From positions 186,001-250,000 of the forward strand of contig NZ_JAATOV010000004.1 of the NCBI RefSeq assembly GCF_011806425.1: DNA of 64,000 nucleotides. The letters run 5' to 3'. Under the pieces are notes generated by a model. The model was not told the DNA's origin, did no database searches, and saw nothing but the letters and a program-made list of their open reading frames with translations. The stretch comes from Thalassospira lucentensis. GTDB lineage: Bacteria > Pseudomonadota > Alphaproteobacteria > Rhodospirillales > Thalassospiraceae. The position numbers and the translations under genes were made by a program. Of the stretch, positions 1 to 8,176 are shown piece after piece; position 1 is the stretch's first letter; every line of letters begins with the position of its first letter.

Positions 1-24
1 ATATCGTCATCTAACAAAAACGCA

Positions 25-53
25 AAAGGCCGCAGCAAAAAGCTACGGCCTTT
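25..53 (-). terminator. Rho-independent terminator of the TonB receptor gene
   Basis: On the minus strand an inverted repeat with arms at 25-36 and 42-53 (one mismatch, five-base loop) forms a GC-rich stem. It is followed by a T-rich tail at lower coordinates. It lies just past the stop codon of the receptor gene and probably ends the sigma/anti-sigma/receptor block. Confidence 0.85.
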
Positions 54-71
54 GAAAACAGTCCGGACTGC

Positions 72-2585
72 CTAGAACTTATACCGCAAGGTTGCCAAAA
101 TGGTCCGTTCTTCCCCATAATAACAGTTATCAGACCACTGGGTAATCAAGCATGACGAGACATATTTTTCGTCCATCAAGTTATTGATGTTCAGTCGGAC
201 ATCAGCATTATTCATCCCAAGCTGAGTAAGGTCATAATTCAGCACGACATCCACAAGAGTATAATCCGGTACCGTAATCGTATTAGCCTCGTTTGCAGCG
301 GTTTCCCCGACATAGCGAACACCTGCACCGATCCCGAGCCCGTCCAAAGCCCCATCAAGAAAGCGGTAATGACCCCAAAGAGATGCCATATGCTCGGGCA
401 CCTGCTGCGGGCGATTACCATCTTTGACTGAACCGGGTGCATCATAGGACGCATCTGTGAAAGTATAGCCAGCAAGGATACTGAGACTTTCTGTCAGATC
501 AGTGCGTGCTTCAAGCTCAAGTCCCTGTGACTCAATCGTTCCGATTGGCTCATAGGCAAATGTCGAATTATTATAGATTGCAGCATTTTCCTGCTCGATG
601 TGAAAAGCCGCAGCACTCAGCATCGTGTTGCTACCTTCAGGCTGAAACTTTACCCCGACTTCATACTGCGTACCTTCGGTCGGCTCCAGCGGCTTGCCCG
701 ATGCGTCGCTCGACAGGCTGGGATTAAAGGATTCTGAATAGTTAAAATAGGGTGCGATGCCATTATCAAACAGATAAAGCACACCTCCACGTTTCGTCAG
801 CTTGCTGCGATCTTCGCTCTGTTCTACATTTGTCAGACGATTGAGGTTGCTGGTTTCCAACCAGTCTTGACGAAGACCAAACGAGAACCGCCAGTTCCCG
901 TATTCCAGTTGATCTGCGACATAAAGTCCCGACTGTTCTAATGACCGACTATTGCTGCTGGTCGGCGCCCCAAGGGTTACCCCCGGATTACCATAAACCG
1001 GATTGAAGGCATCAAGATTTGATGCACCCAGGAACTGCCACTCGTTTTCGGTCTTGCGGTTTTGATAGTCGAAACCCATCAGAACAGTATGATCGACATT
1101 GCCGGTAACAAAATTGGCTTCGGCCTGGTTATCCACCGTAAAGGCCCGAAGGCTCTCATCCCCACCACCATAGGTACGGCTCAGTTCGTTGGAGGCACCG
1201 CTCCAGCCTTCCTGGTAAACTTGGTCAAGATGGACATCCGCATCAAGAAAACGGAAATTCTGGCGCACCGTCCAAGTGTCACCGAAATCATGTTCGAACT
1301 CATAGCCAACCATATTTTGGGTGCGTTCGAAACTTTCTAATGCCGGATCACCGTCAAAGAAATTGTTTGAAATATATTGCCCATTGCGCGGAAACAGCGT
1401 GCCCTCGGATGGCAGACCGTTATGCGTGCCTCCCTCCGGGTCTTTTTGGAAATAACCCATCAGCGTAATGCGTGTATCGTCACTCACATTCGCTGTCAGG
1501 GATGGCGCGATAGTATAGCGTTCTTCTTCGGCACCTTCGAACTGGGTATCGGATGCATCTGCCTTGCCAACAATGCGATAAGCAAATTTCCCCGCATCAT
1601 CCAACGGTCCGGTTAAATCAAAGCCGAGCCCACGCTGATTGCGGCTGCCATAGGAAACCTCTACCTCGCCTTGCTGCTCGAATTGAGGCTTTTTGCTTGA
1701 AAGGGCGACCAGACCACCGGGGGAACTGCGGCCATAAAGAACGGACGCAGGGCCTTTGACGACATCAGCACGTTCGACAAAATAGGGATCAATCTGCATC
1801 GAGCTATAGGTCGAATCATCGCTCATGGTTTTTAAGCCATCGAGATAGATATTGTCGATGCTGCGATCAACCAGGCCACGCAAAATCACATAATCATAAC
1901 GGTTAGATGCCCCGACTTGCCCGGTAAAGGCACCCGGCGTATAGCGCAATGCCTGCATCACCGTCTGCGAACCTTGATCTTCCATCTGATCTTTGGTCAC
2001 CACCGATATGCTTTGAGCCGTTTCAAGGATCGGCGTGCCGGTCTTGGTCGCTGCCTGTGATTGGCGTGCAATATATCCTGCAACAGGGCCATCGGGTTGC
2101 TCATCGATGGCATTTGCATCGACACGCACCGGATCCAGCACATTCACACCGCTGGCCGCGACCTTTCGAATTGTGATCGTGCCACCGTCGGTATAGCGCC
2201 ACGTGAAACCGGTTCCGCTTAAAAGCGCACCAAGGGCTGCATCAACCGACATTTCCCCATGAAGGGCCTGTGCTTCAAGCCCATTCAGAGCTTCGGACGG
2301 AAAGAACAGTTTTACACCAGCCTGATCGGCAAAACTGGTGAGCGCGCGGTCAAGCTCCTGTGCTGGAATATCAAGCGTCACCAGCGTTGACTGCGCAACC
2401 TCGATACTCTGAACATCCGTGTCAAGTGCAGTCGCCATTGCCTGCCATGGGCTGGTTACGACAACCCCGGAAATAAGGGTGGTCGCCACAAGATGGCGTA
2501 TCCACTGATTGCGCATGCCGCTTGCAGGGTGAACTGACGCCTGATCGGCCGTTGTCAGCGTCATCGCATTACCTGAATTCATCAT
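72..2585 (-). CDS. TonB-dependent siderophore receptor with N-terminal STN signalling domain (FecA/FpvA type)
   Basis: This outer-membrane receptor should import a ferric siderophore using TonB energy and signal to the neighbouring FecR/FecI pair. The protein has a signal peptide with a hydrophobic core near residues 30-50, then an STN domain (about 65-135), a plug domain with PGAFTGQVGASNRYDYVILRG-like plug features (about 175-290), and a long beta-barrel ending in the aromatic residue expected for outer-membrane insertion (RYKF). STN-bearing receptors are the transducing class that contacts a FecR partner, and fecR-like and fecI-like genes lie directly upstream on the same strand. I place the start at the ATG pair at 2585/2582 because GGAAGG lies just before it; an in-frame ATG at 2639 would add 18 residues but is less well placed. 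The siderophore cannot be named from sequence. About 837 residues, normal for the family. Confidence 0.93.
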   Translation of the reverse strand: MMNSGNAMTLTTADQASVHPASGMRNQWIRHLVATTLISGVVVTSPWQAMATALDTDVQSIEVAQSTLVTLDIPAQELDRALTSFADQAGVKLFFPSEALNGLEAQALHGEMSVDAALGALLSGTGFTWRYTDGGTITIRKVAASGVNVLDPVRVDANAIDEQPDGPVAGYIARQSQAATKTGTPILETAQSISVVTKDQMEDQGSQTVMQALRYTPGAFTGQVGASNRYDYVILRGLVDRSIDNIYLDGLKTMSDDSTYSSMQIDPYFVERADVVKGPASVLYGRSSPGGLVALSSKKPQFEQQGEVEVSYGSRNQRGLGFDLTGPLDDAGKFAYRIVGKADASDTQFEGAEEERYTIAPSLTANVSDDTRITLMGYFQKDPEGGTHNGLPSEGTLFPRNGQYISNNFFDGDPALESFERTQNMVGYEFEHDFGDTWTVRQNFRFLDADVHLDQVYQEGWSGASNELSRTYGGGDESLRAFTVDNQAEANFVTGNVDHTVLMGFDYQNRKTENEWQFLGASNLDAFNPVYGNPGVTLGAPTSSNSRSLEQSGLYVADQLEYGNWRFSFGLRQDWLETSNLNRLTNVEQSEDRSKLTKRGGVLYLFDNGIAPYFNYSESFNPSLSSDASGKPLEPTEGTQYEVGVKFQPEGSNTMLSAAAFHIEQENAAIYNNSTFAYEPIGTIESQGLELEARTDLTESLSILAGYTFTDASYDAPGSVKDGNRPQQVPEHMASLWGHYRFLDGALDGLGIGAGVRYVGETAANEANTITVPDYTLVDVVLNYDLTQLGMNNADVRLNINNLMDEKYVSSCLITQWSDNCYYGEERTILATLRYKF

Positions 2586-2613
2586 AAGGCCTTCCGGTTG
2601 ATTTCCCCTTTTG

Positions 2614-2644
2614 CGAATGATGTTAATAACCACAATCATTCGCT
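2614..2644. promoter_or_regulatory. Inverted repeat in the receptor leader, possible iron-responsive operator or stem-loop
   Basis: GCGAATGAT at 2614-2622 and its exact complement at 2636-2644 flank 13 bases, about 30 bp upstream of the preferred receptor start. The arms resemble half of a Fur-type site, but the best 15-base Fur alignment here is clearly weaker than the site upstream of the sigma gene. The repeat could be an operator or an RNA hairpin near the ribosome binding site. Confidence 0.35.
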
Positions 2645-2720
2645 TTTGACCTTATGACGATCCCGGGTAACGAGATTTGCACCCGCTTTTCCAATTTTTC
2701 TGAAAATACTTTGAAATATC

Positions 2721-2733
2721 GGCGCTTCGCGCC
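2721..2733 (-). other. Short stem-loop between fecR-like and receptor genes
   Basis: GGCGC and GCGCC with a three-base loop sit immediately after the fecR-like stop codon. There is no strong T-run, so this is more likely an intercistronic RNA structure that partly separates the regulatory genes from the receptor gene than a full terminator. Confidence 0.3.
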
Positions 2734-3756
2734 TTAATAGATCACCGTCACGAGTGGCAAATTCAAAACGCTTGCACCGGTTGTTTGCGTAAGCGACGCC
2801 AACAGATCATCAAGTTCGGCAATGTCAAAAACACCCGTGACTTTCAAGTCCCGCAGCCGATCACGCGCAATAATGATGCTGCTCGTCTGGTAACGCTGAA
2901 CTTCATCAATCACATCACCAAGCGACAGTCTGTTGAAAATCAGTTTGCCGCGTTGCCAACTGCCATAGGTCGCAAGATTGATGTCATTCCCAAGTACCGG
3001 TGGCATTCCAACCTGATAAGATGCCCGTTCCCCTGCCAGAAGACGCACTGCCTTACCCGTTCCGTTACTAACTTCGACAATGCCTTCCTGAACAGTAACC
3101 CTGGTATGATCACCATCAATCCGCACCCCATACACCGTGCCGACCGCCATGGCTTCACCGCCGAGGACCGAGACGATGAAAGGATGTTCTGCATCCTTGG
3201 CAACCTCAAAGATCACCTCACCCGCCGTAAGATCAATGCGCCGCACGTCATCGGAATAATCAACAGAAAATGCAGAGGCGGTATTCATGTGTGCAACCGT
3301 GCCATCTGGCAGTGTTACCGTTTCAAATTGTCCGATCCCGGTACTGTAATCGGCATTCCAGCGATCCAAAATCCCGGTTCCCTGAATACCGCCGACGATC
3401 ATCAAAGCAAGCACCGCGCACAGCGATGCCATTGCGATGACGGTACGACGTGTGGCAATTGCGGCGCGTGGCCGAGAATTTACTGGCCGGCGCCCGCGAG
3501 AAGGCATTGCGAGGTGATTGGGCGACGCAAATTTAGCCCGTGCCCCTGCCCAGTTTTTAGCAACATTGGTTTCATCAACAGCACCAAGAAGGGTTTCCGC
3601 ATCAACAGCGGCGCGTTGATGGTCATCACTTTGACTGCGCCATGCATCAAAAGCCGCATACTCCGCCGGTGTTGCGTCCCCTGAATGCAAACGCACAAGC
3701 CATTCAATGGCCTGATCGCTTAGCGCGATCATGTCATCGTCATAGGCGTTTAGCAT
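2734..3756 (-). CDS. FecR-family anti-sigma/sigma regulator, inner-membrane protein
   Basis: FecR proteins bind the ECF sigma factor in the cytoplasm and the receptor's STN domain in the periplasm, relaying siderophore occupancy. Here an N-terminal cytoplasmic DUF4880-like part carries the expected AIEWLVRL...W pattern (first 50 residues). A single membrane segment follows near residues 100-125 (VIAMASLCAVLALMIVGG), then a periplasmic FecR domain (about 140-240, with LPDGTVAHMNTASAFSV) and a C-terminal STN-like DUF4974 region with FNRLSLGDVIDEVQRY. About 340 residues, typical. Start chosen at ATG 3756; a TTG at 3804 is possible upstream, and ATG 3732 downstream. It lies between the sigma gene and the receptor gene on the same strand, which supports a three-part cell-surface signalling system. 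Confidence 0.9.
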   Translation of the reverse strand: MLNAYDDDMIALSDQAIEWLVRLHSGDATPAEYAAFDAWRSQSDDHQRAAVDAETLLGAVDETNVAKNWAGARAKFASPNHLAMPSRGRRPVNSRPRAAIATRRTVIAMASLCAVLALMIVGGIQGTGILDRWNADYSTGIGQFETVTLPDGTVAHMNTASAFSVDYSDDVRRIDLTAGEVIFEVAKDAEHPFIVSVLGGEAMAVGTVYGVRIDGDHTRVTVQEGIVEVSNGTGKAVRLLAGERASYQVGMPPVLGNDINLATYGSWQRGKLIFNRLSLGDVIDEVQRYQTSSIIIARDRLRDLKVTGVFDIAELDDLLASLTQTTGASVLNLPLVTVIY

Positions 3757-3886
3757 CGCCTGCTGTTGCCCTAGTCCACCCGCCGTCAAAACCTGTATCC
3801 CCAAAACTGTTGGCTGACCGCCCCAGAAATTTGGTCTCTAGTCATAAGACGAACGAGCCTGCCTGGATCGATAAAACTTTTTGACA

Positions 3887-4417
3887 TTATTTTTCGCCCC
3901 CGGTCACAAGAGCGTCGCGACAATGCTTGAGCGCACGGGCAATATATTTGGCCACCATACTGTTGGACACCCCCAACCGTTCAGCGATCTCATTGTGCGA
4001 CAACCCTTCGACCCGAAACATCAAAAGTGCGGCACGTGCATTTTCAGGCAGTTTTTCCAGTGCCTGATCCAGCAACATGATCTGTTCACGTGACAGAAAA
4101 ATGGTTTCTGGTCCAGGCTTTGGGTCGTGGATGTCGGTATCTTGCGCATCGCCGTCAAACCGTGCCGACATCCGGCGATCATGGCGAATGCGATCAATCG
4201 CAAGGTTTCCCGCCATACGATAAATATAGGCACGCGGATTATCTATCTGTTCGTCAGTGTTGGATGTTTTGGCAAGCCTGACATAGGTATCCTGGACCAC
4301 ATCGGCCGCGCACTGGGAATCACCATTCAGCTTCCGTGTCAAAAACCGCAAAAGCTGTTCATAGTTTTCCTGAAAACTTGCCATCAAGACCGATGCGCCG
4401 TGACGCGCCATCATCAT
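3887..4417 (-). CDS. FecI-like ECF RNA polymerase sigma factor
   Basis: This is a short sigma-70-family protein (about 176 residues) with only regions 2 and 4. Region 2 (about 10-80) contains DVVQDTYVRLAK and NPRAYIYRMAGNLAIDRIR. Region 4 (about 110-165) contains LPENARAALLMFRVEGLSHNEIAERLG, split here as LPENARAALLMF and SHNEIAERLGVS, the helix-turn-helix that reads the -35 box. It should direct transcription of the receptor gene once released by the FecR-like partner. Several ATG codons are clustered at 4417, 4414 and 4411, with another at 4384; none has a strong ribosome binding site, so the start is uncertain. A Fur box 70-90 bp upstream suggests iron repression. Confidence 0.92.
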   Translation of the reverse strand: MMMARHGASVLMASFQENYEQLLRFLTRKLNGDSQCAADVVQDTYVRLAKTSNTDEQIDNPRAYIYRMAGNLAIDRIRHDRRMSARFDGDAQDTDIHDPKPGPETIFLSREQIMLLDQALEKLPENARAALLMFRVEGLSHNEIAERLGVSNSMVAKYIARALKHCRDALVTGGEK

Positions 4418-4495
4418 TCCCAACCATGCTTATCGAAAAAACAGCCGATGTTTGCTGTTGCCCTTTGCAGTAGCAGGAACAGAAAAAAATGACAA

Positions 4496-4510
4496 TGCGA
4501 ATAATTCTCA
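4496..4510. promoter_or_regulatory. Predicted Fur box upstream of the ECF sigma gene
   Basis: TGCGAATAATTCTCA is a 7-1-7 inverted repeat that matches 11 of 14 informative positions of the classic TGATAATNATTATCA Fur motif. It lies in an AT-rich promoter-like region upstream of the FecI-like gene. In related cell-surface signalling systems the sigma gene is normally Fur-repressed, so the position fits. Confidence 0.7.
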
Positions 4511-4540
4511 ATTAATTTGATTAAAGTCGCGCTTAGGGTC

Positions 4541-4579
4541 GCCGAAAAGAAAAGGCCGCCTCGTTTCCAAGGCGGCCTT
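4541..4579 (-). terminator. Rho-independent terminator of queF
   Basis: Arms at 4552-4561 and 4570-4579 form a perfect 10-bp GC-rich stem with an eight-base loop. On the minus strand the stem is followed by a TTTTCTTTTC tail. It closes the queA-tgt-queF unit. Confidence 0.85.
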
Positions 4580-4610
4580 AAATTTTACGATGTGCTGGCA
4601 AAGGTCAGTA

Positions 4611-5078
4611 TCAGCCACGACCGCGATACGGGGCAACACCCTGATCGGGGATCCAAACACCTTCGGGGGCTGGGCCGGTTTGATAGAACACGTCAATCGG
4701 GATGCCGCCGCGCGGATACCAATATCCGCCAATGCGCAGCCATTTCGGATCAAGGATTTCAATAATGCGCTTGCCAACCTTGATCGTGCAATCTTCGTGG
4801 AAGGATCCGTGATTACGGAACGATGTCAAAAACAGCTTCAATGACTTGCTTTCCACCAGCCAGTCGCCCGGGATGTAATCAATCACCAAATGGGCGAAGT
4901 CCGGCTGACCGGTCATCGGGCAAAGGGACGTAAATTCCGGCGCGACAAAGCGCACGCAGTAATCGGTTCCTGCCTGCGGATTGGCAACGCGTTCCAAAAC
5001 GGCTTCGTCCGGGGATGCTGGCTGTGCAGTGTCACTACCCAGCATCGTCAGATTGTCATAGATGGTTTGATCGGCCAT
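4611..5078 (-). CDS. queF: NADPH-dependent 7-cyano-7-deazaguanine (preQ0) reductase
   Basis: QueF reduces the nitrile of preQ0 to the aminomethyl group of preQ1, the base that Tgt inserts into tRNA. The 155-residue length is that of the short, single-domain QueF class. The catalytic cysteine lies in [14 protein letters not shown] (near residue 53), and the family substrate motif [20 protein letters not shown] is present near residues 76-95. AAGGAAAA upstream supports the ATG at 5078. The gene follows tgt by 11 bp and completes a queA-tgt-queF unit for queuosine modification of GUN-anticodon tRNAs. Confidence 0.97.
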   Translation of the reverse strand: MADQTIYDNLTMLGSDTAQPASPDEAVLERVANPQAGTDYCVRFVAPEFTSLCPMTGQPDFAHLVIDYIPGDWLVESKSLKLFLTSFRNHGSFHEDCTIKVGKRIIEILDPKWLRIGGYWYPRGGIPIDVFYQTGPAPEGVWIPDQGVAPYRGRG

Positions 5079-5089
5079 GACGGTTTTCC

Positions 5090-6232
5090 TTAGTCCTTGG
5101 TAATCGGCACTGGATCAATATCCCCGCCTTCCTGTGCGGCCTGAAAATCACGTGCAAACGCGTCCATGCGGCCTTCGGAAATCGCGGTGCGCATATCGCG
5201 CATCAGATCCTGATAATAGGCAAGGTTGTGCCACGTCAGCAGCATGGCCCCCAACATCTCGCCCGATTTGATCAGGTGATGCAAATAGGCGCGCGAATAT
5301 TTCGTGCAGGCCGGGCATCCGCACTGATCATCCAACGGACGATCATCATCACGGTGACGGCCGTTTTTCAGGTTCAACGTCCCACGATGGGTAAATGCCT
5401 GCGCATTACGCCCCGAACGGGTCGGCAATACGCAGTCAAACTGATCAATCCCGCGCAAGACAGCCCCGACCAGGTCAGATGGCTTGCCGACCCCCATCAG
5501 GTAACGCGGCTTATTGGCTGGCAGCATATCGACACAGAAATCAAGCGTATCGAACATGACCTGCTGACCTTCGCCAACTGCAAGACCACCAACCGAATGC
5601 CCAGGCAGGTCAAGTTCCGCCAGCTTTTCGGAACTTTCACGGCGCAGGTTTTCAAAAACGCTGCCCTGTTGAATGCCATAAAGCGCATATCCTTCGCGCT
5701 CGACAAAGGCATCCTTGGACCGTTTTGCCCAGCGCATCGACATGCGCATGCTGTCAGTTGCTTGCTTTTCGGTCGCCGGGAACGGCGTGCATTCGTCAAA
5801 TGCCATGGTGATGGTCGATCCCAGCAAATGCTGAATTTCCATCGAACGTTCCGGGGTCAGGTTAAACTTGCGCCCGTCGATATGGCTTTTGAAGGCCACA
5901 CCTTCTTCGGTGATTTTGCGCAATTTCGCCAATGACATGACCTGATACCCGCCACTGTCGGTCAGGATCGGCTTATCCCAGTTCATGAACTTATGCAGGC
6001 CACCAAGGCGCGCAATGCGCTCAGCGCCCGGGCGCAACATCAAATGATACGTATTACCCAGCAATATCTGCGCACCGGTATCGGCGACACTTTCCGGCAT
6101 CATGCCCTTAACCGTGGCAGCCGTCCCAACCGGCATAAAGGTCGGCGTATCAATCACGCCGTGCGCGGTATGGATGCGTCCTAAACGGGCCTTGCCATCC
6201 TGGGCAAGCAGTTCATAGCGAAATTCGGTCAT
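5090..6232 (-). CDS. tgt: tRNA-guanine transglycosylase
   Basis: Tgt exchanges guanine-34 of tRNA-Asp, -Asn, -His and -Tyr for preQ1. The protein has the TIM-barrel family landmarks: [12 protein letters not shown] (first catalytic aspartate), [40 protein letters not shown] (nucleophilic aspartate region) and a C-terminal zinc site [17 protein letters not shown] with a later histidine in LLTWHN. At 380 residues it is full length. It starts 6 bp after the queA stop and ends 11 bp before queF, indicating translational coupling within one operon. Confidence 0.98.
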   Translation of the reverse strand: MTEFRYELLAQDGKARLGRIHTAHGVIDTPTFMPVGTAATVKGMMPESVADTGAQILLGNTYHLMLRPGAERIARLGGLHKFMNWDKPILTDSGGYQVMSLAKLRKITEEGVAFKSHIDGRKFNLTPERSMEIQHLLGSTITMAFDECTPFPATEKQATDSMRMSMRWAKRSKDAFVEREGYALYGIQQGSVFENLRRESSEKLAELDLPGHSVGGLAVGEGQQVMFDTLDFCVDMLPANKPRYLMGVGKPSDLVGAVLRGIDQFDCVLPTRSGRNAQAFTHRGTLNLKNGRHRDDDRPLDDQCGCPACTKYSRAYLHHLIKSGEMLGAMLLTWHNLAYYQDLMRDMRTAISEGRMDAFARDFQAAQEGGDIDPVPITKD

Positions 6233-6238
6233 GTCTTA

Positions 6239-7291
6239 TTATGTCCGTGCATCAATTTTGTTGGCGCATTCAAGCAAGCTGCAATCGCCATAAGAATAAA
6301 AACGGTATTCGTTTTCGATCGCGTGAGCATAGGCCGCCTTCATCCGGTCAAACCCGGCAAAGGCCGACACCAGCATAAACAGCGTCGAGCGCGGCAAATG
6401 GAAGTTGGTCAACAACATATCCACGGCCCGGAATTTATAGCCCGGCGTGATGAAGATGTCGGTTTCCGCCTCGAACGGTTCAACCACCCCATCTTCGCGC
6501 GCGGCACTTTCAAGCAACCGAAGCGACGTCGTGCCAACCGCAATCACCCGGCCGCCATTGGCGCGGGTTTCGTTGATGAGGCCCGCGATTTCGGGCGAAA
6601 TTGATCCCCACTCAGCATGCATTTTATGGTCTTGGGTATCATCGACCTTCACCGGTAAAAACGTCCCCGCCCCGACATGCAGCGTAATCGTGCGGCGCTT
6701 AATCCCGCGCGCATCAAGATTGGCCAACAACTCCGGGGTAAAGTGCAATCCCGCGGTCGGGGCTGCAACTGCACCGTCTTTTTGGGCGAAAATGGTTTGA
6801 TAATCAGATTTATCCTGATCATCGCCGCCGGTTTCGCGCCGGATATAGGGCGGCAACGGCATAACACCATATTTTTCAAGCGCAGCAATCAAATCCGCAC
6901 CGGATTTATTGAACCGCAGCACTACTTCGCCGCCATCCTTTTTATCAAGGACTTCGGCCTCAAATTCGTCATTTACCCAGAATGTTTCGCCGATGCGCAG
7001 CTTTTTGGCCGGTTTGGCAAAGGCAACCCAGGTTCCAAGGCCTTCTTGCTTATGCAAGGTGACTTCAACCTTTGCCTCCCCGCGTTTGCCAAACAGGCGC
7101 GCGGGGATAACGCGGGTATCATTTGAAATCAGCAAATCACCATCGCGCAGAATCTCGGGCAGTTCGCGCACAATACGGTCGAGGGTTTGATGACCCGACA
7201 GATCAAGCATACGCGCGGAATCACGCGGCGATGCGGGATGTTCGGCAATGCAGTCACGCGGCAATTCGAAATCGAACAGATCGACTTTCAT
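6239..7291 (-). CDS. queA: S-adenosylmethionine:tRNA ribosyltransferase-isomerase
   Basis: QueA transfers and isomerises the ribosyl moiety of S-adenosylmethionine to preQ1 in tRNA, giving epoxyqueuosine. The 350-residue protein shows family landmarks throughout: the N-terminal [60 protein letters not shown], and [14 protein letters not shown] towards the C-terminus. The ATG at 7291 is followed by a conserved N-terminus. It is the first gene of a queA-tgt-queF block. A terminator-like hairpin separates it from the upstream yhhQ gene, so it may depend partly on read-through from yhhQ. Confidence 0.98.
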   Translation of the reverse strand: MKVDLFDFELPRDCIAEHPASPRDSARMLDLSGHQTLDRIVRELPEILRDGDLLISNDTRVIPARLFGKRGEAKVEVTLHKQEGLGTWVAFAKPAKKLRIGETFWVNDEFEAEVLDKKDGGEVVLRFNKSGADLIAALEKYGVMPLPPYIRRETGGDDQDKSDYQTIFAQKDGAVAAPTAGLHFTPELLANLDARGIKRRTITLHVGAGTFLPVKVDDTQDHKMHAEWGSISPEIAGLINETRANGGRVIAVGTTSLRLLESAAREDGVVEPFEAETDIFITPGYKFRAVDMLLTNFHLPRSTLFMLVSAFAGFDRMKAAYAHAIENEYRFYSYGDCSLLECANKIDART

Positions 7292-7324
7292 GGGTCGGGG
7301 CTATTCCGGGTTTTAAGGGTTATG

Positions 7325-7361
7325 ACGAAAACAAATGAAGGGGCGTTATATGCGCCCCTTC
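7325..7361 (-). terminator. Terminator or attenuator between yhhQ and queA
   Basis: Arms at 7337-7345 and 7353-7361 form a 9-bp stem with a seven-base loop, followed on the minus strand by an ATTTGTTTTC tail. Only about 45 bp lie between this element and queA, with no obvious separate promoter, so it may act as a partial terminator that sets the ratio of transporter to enzymes. Confidence 0.65.
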
Positions 7362-7392
7362 GCCAGAAATCACAAGCAGCACGCAGGACATA

Positions 7393-7938
7393 TCAGCCCC
7401 GTGCAGGTTCCGTATTCAGGCGCGGGGTAATCACAGCCATCAAAAGACGGAACGGTGCAAGGCAGGTAACGGCCATGATCACCTTGGCGGTGAAATCACC
7501 CATGGCCCACGTCTGCCACGGAAGCCCGGTGCCAACAAAGGCGATTGAAAAGAACAACGCGGTGTCGACAGCCGACCCAATCCCGCTTGAAACAAGCGGT
7601 GCTTTCCACCAGGTGGACTGACGCAATTTGTCAAAGATGGTGACATCAAGCATCTGAGCAATCAAAAACGCCGAGCCCGATGCAATCGCGATCCGCGTGT
7701 CTGCAAAAATCAGCGACAAAACCACGGCCAGCGAAAAACCAGCCAGCACGACAAGACGGGCTGCCTTCGCACCACGTGCACGGTTGGTCAAATCAGTAAC
7801 CAAAAACGCCACCGGATAGGTAAACGCGCCATAGGTCAGCCAATCGGCCAGAACGCCGGGCAGCGGATATTCGACCAGAATGTTTGATGCGACAACCGTC
7901 GCGGCCATGGCCAGAATGCCGAAAATGATGGCTTTCAT
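7393..7938 (-). CDS. VUT/YhhQ-family queuosine precursor transporter
   Basis: Members of this DUF165 (VUT) family import preQ0/preQ1 or related queuosine precursors across the inner membrane. The 181-residue protein is almost entirely hydrophobic with about six predicted membrane segments. It carries family-type stretches such as FTYPVAFLVTDLTNRARG (near 40-57) and SGSAFLIAQMLDVTIFDKLRQ (about 87-107), with polar residues inside membranes. AAGGA precedes the ATG at 7938. Location immediately upstream of queA-tgt-queF on the same strand supports the queuosine assignment. A sigma-70-like promoter is predicted at 8046-8074, giving a leader of about 100 nt. Confidence 0.88.
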   Translation of the reverse strand: MKAIIFGILAMAATVVASNILVEYPLPGVLADWLTYGAFTYPVAFLVTDLTNRARGAKAARLVVLAGFSLAVVLSLIFADTRIAIASGSAFLIAQMLDVTIFDKLRQSTWWKAPLVSSGIGSAVDTALFFSIAFVGTGLPWQTWAMGDFTAKVIMAVTCLAPFRLLMAVITPRLNTEPARG

Positions 7939-8045
7939 CTATCTGTCCTTCAATCAATAAGGTCGACACCACGCATAACAAATCTCGCGGCCCACATTAT
8001 TGGGCGACGATAAAGACCGGGTTCTGTTCGACGTTGTTGGCCGGG

Positions 8046-8074
8046 TATTTACGCCCAAGCCCAAAGCGGGTCAA
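8046..8074 (-). promoter_or_regulatory. Predicted sigma-70 promoter of yhhQ
   Basis: On the minus strand TTGACC (8069-8074) and TAAATA (8046-8051) are separated by exactly 17 bp, close to the consensus. An inverted repeat (TTGGGCG at 8052-8058 on the minus strand and its complement at 8000-8006) brackets the predicted start of transcription. Confidence 0.6.
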
Positions 8075-8081
8075 GGAAAAA

Positions 8082-8107
8082 CGGCGGTCAGGAAAGCCTG
8101 ACCGCCG
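8082..8107 (-). terminator. Rho-independent terminator of the phosphate transporter gene
   Basis: CGGCGGTCAGG at 8082-8092 and its perfect complement at 8097-8107 form an 11-bp stem with a four-base loop. On the minus strand it is followed by a GTTTTTCC tail. It separates the PiT gene from yhhQ. Confidence 0.9.
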
Positions 8108-8176
8108 AGACATATCGTCAAATATCATCCACTCGAAAGACGGCTAATCACGCCGCCAAACCAGATTATACTGTAA

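Noticed and set aside
2640-2733. FecI-type promoter (GGAAA-like -35) before the receptor gene
   Set aside because: A GGAAAA word is present, but the spacing to any plausible -10 element is too short to call.
2785-3684. Open frame of about 299 codons opposite the fecR-like gene
   Set aside because: Antisense to a well-supported gene, rich in Cys, Arg and His, with no ribosome binding site or known domain.
5228-5935. Open frame of about 235 codons opposite tgt
   Set aside because: Shadow of tgt with no independent evidence of coding.
7939-8040. preQ1 riboswitch upstream of yhhQ
   Set aside because: The leader does not show the short hairpin plus A-rich tail of preQ1-I, and I could not fold it into a known class by eye; it is reported only as a candidate leader.
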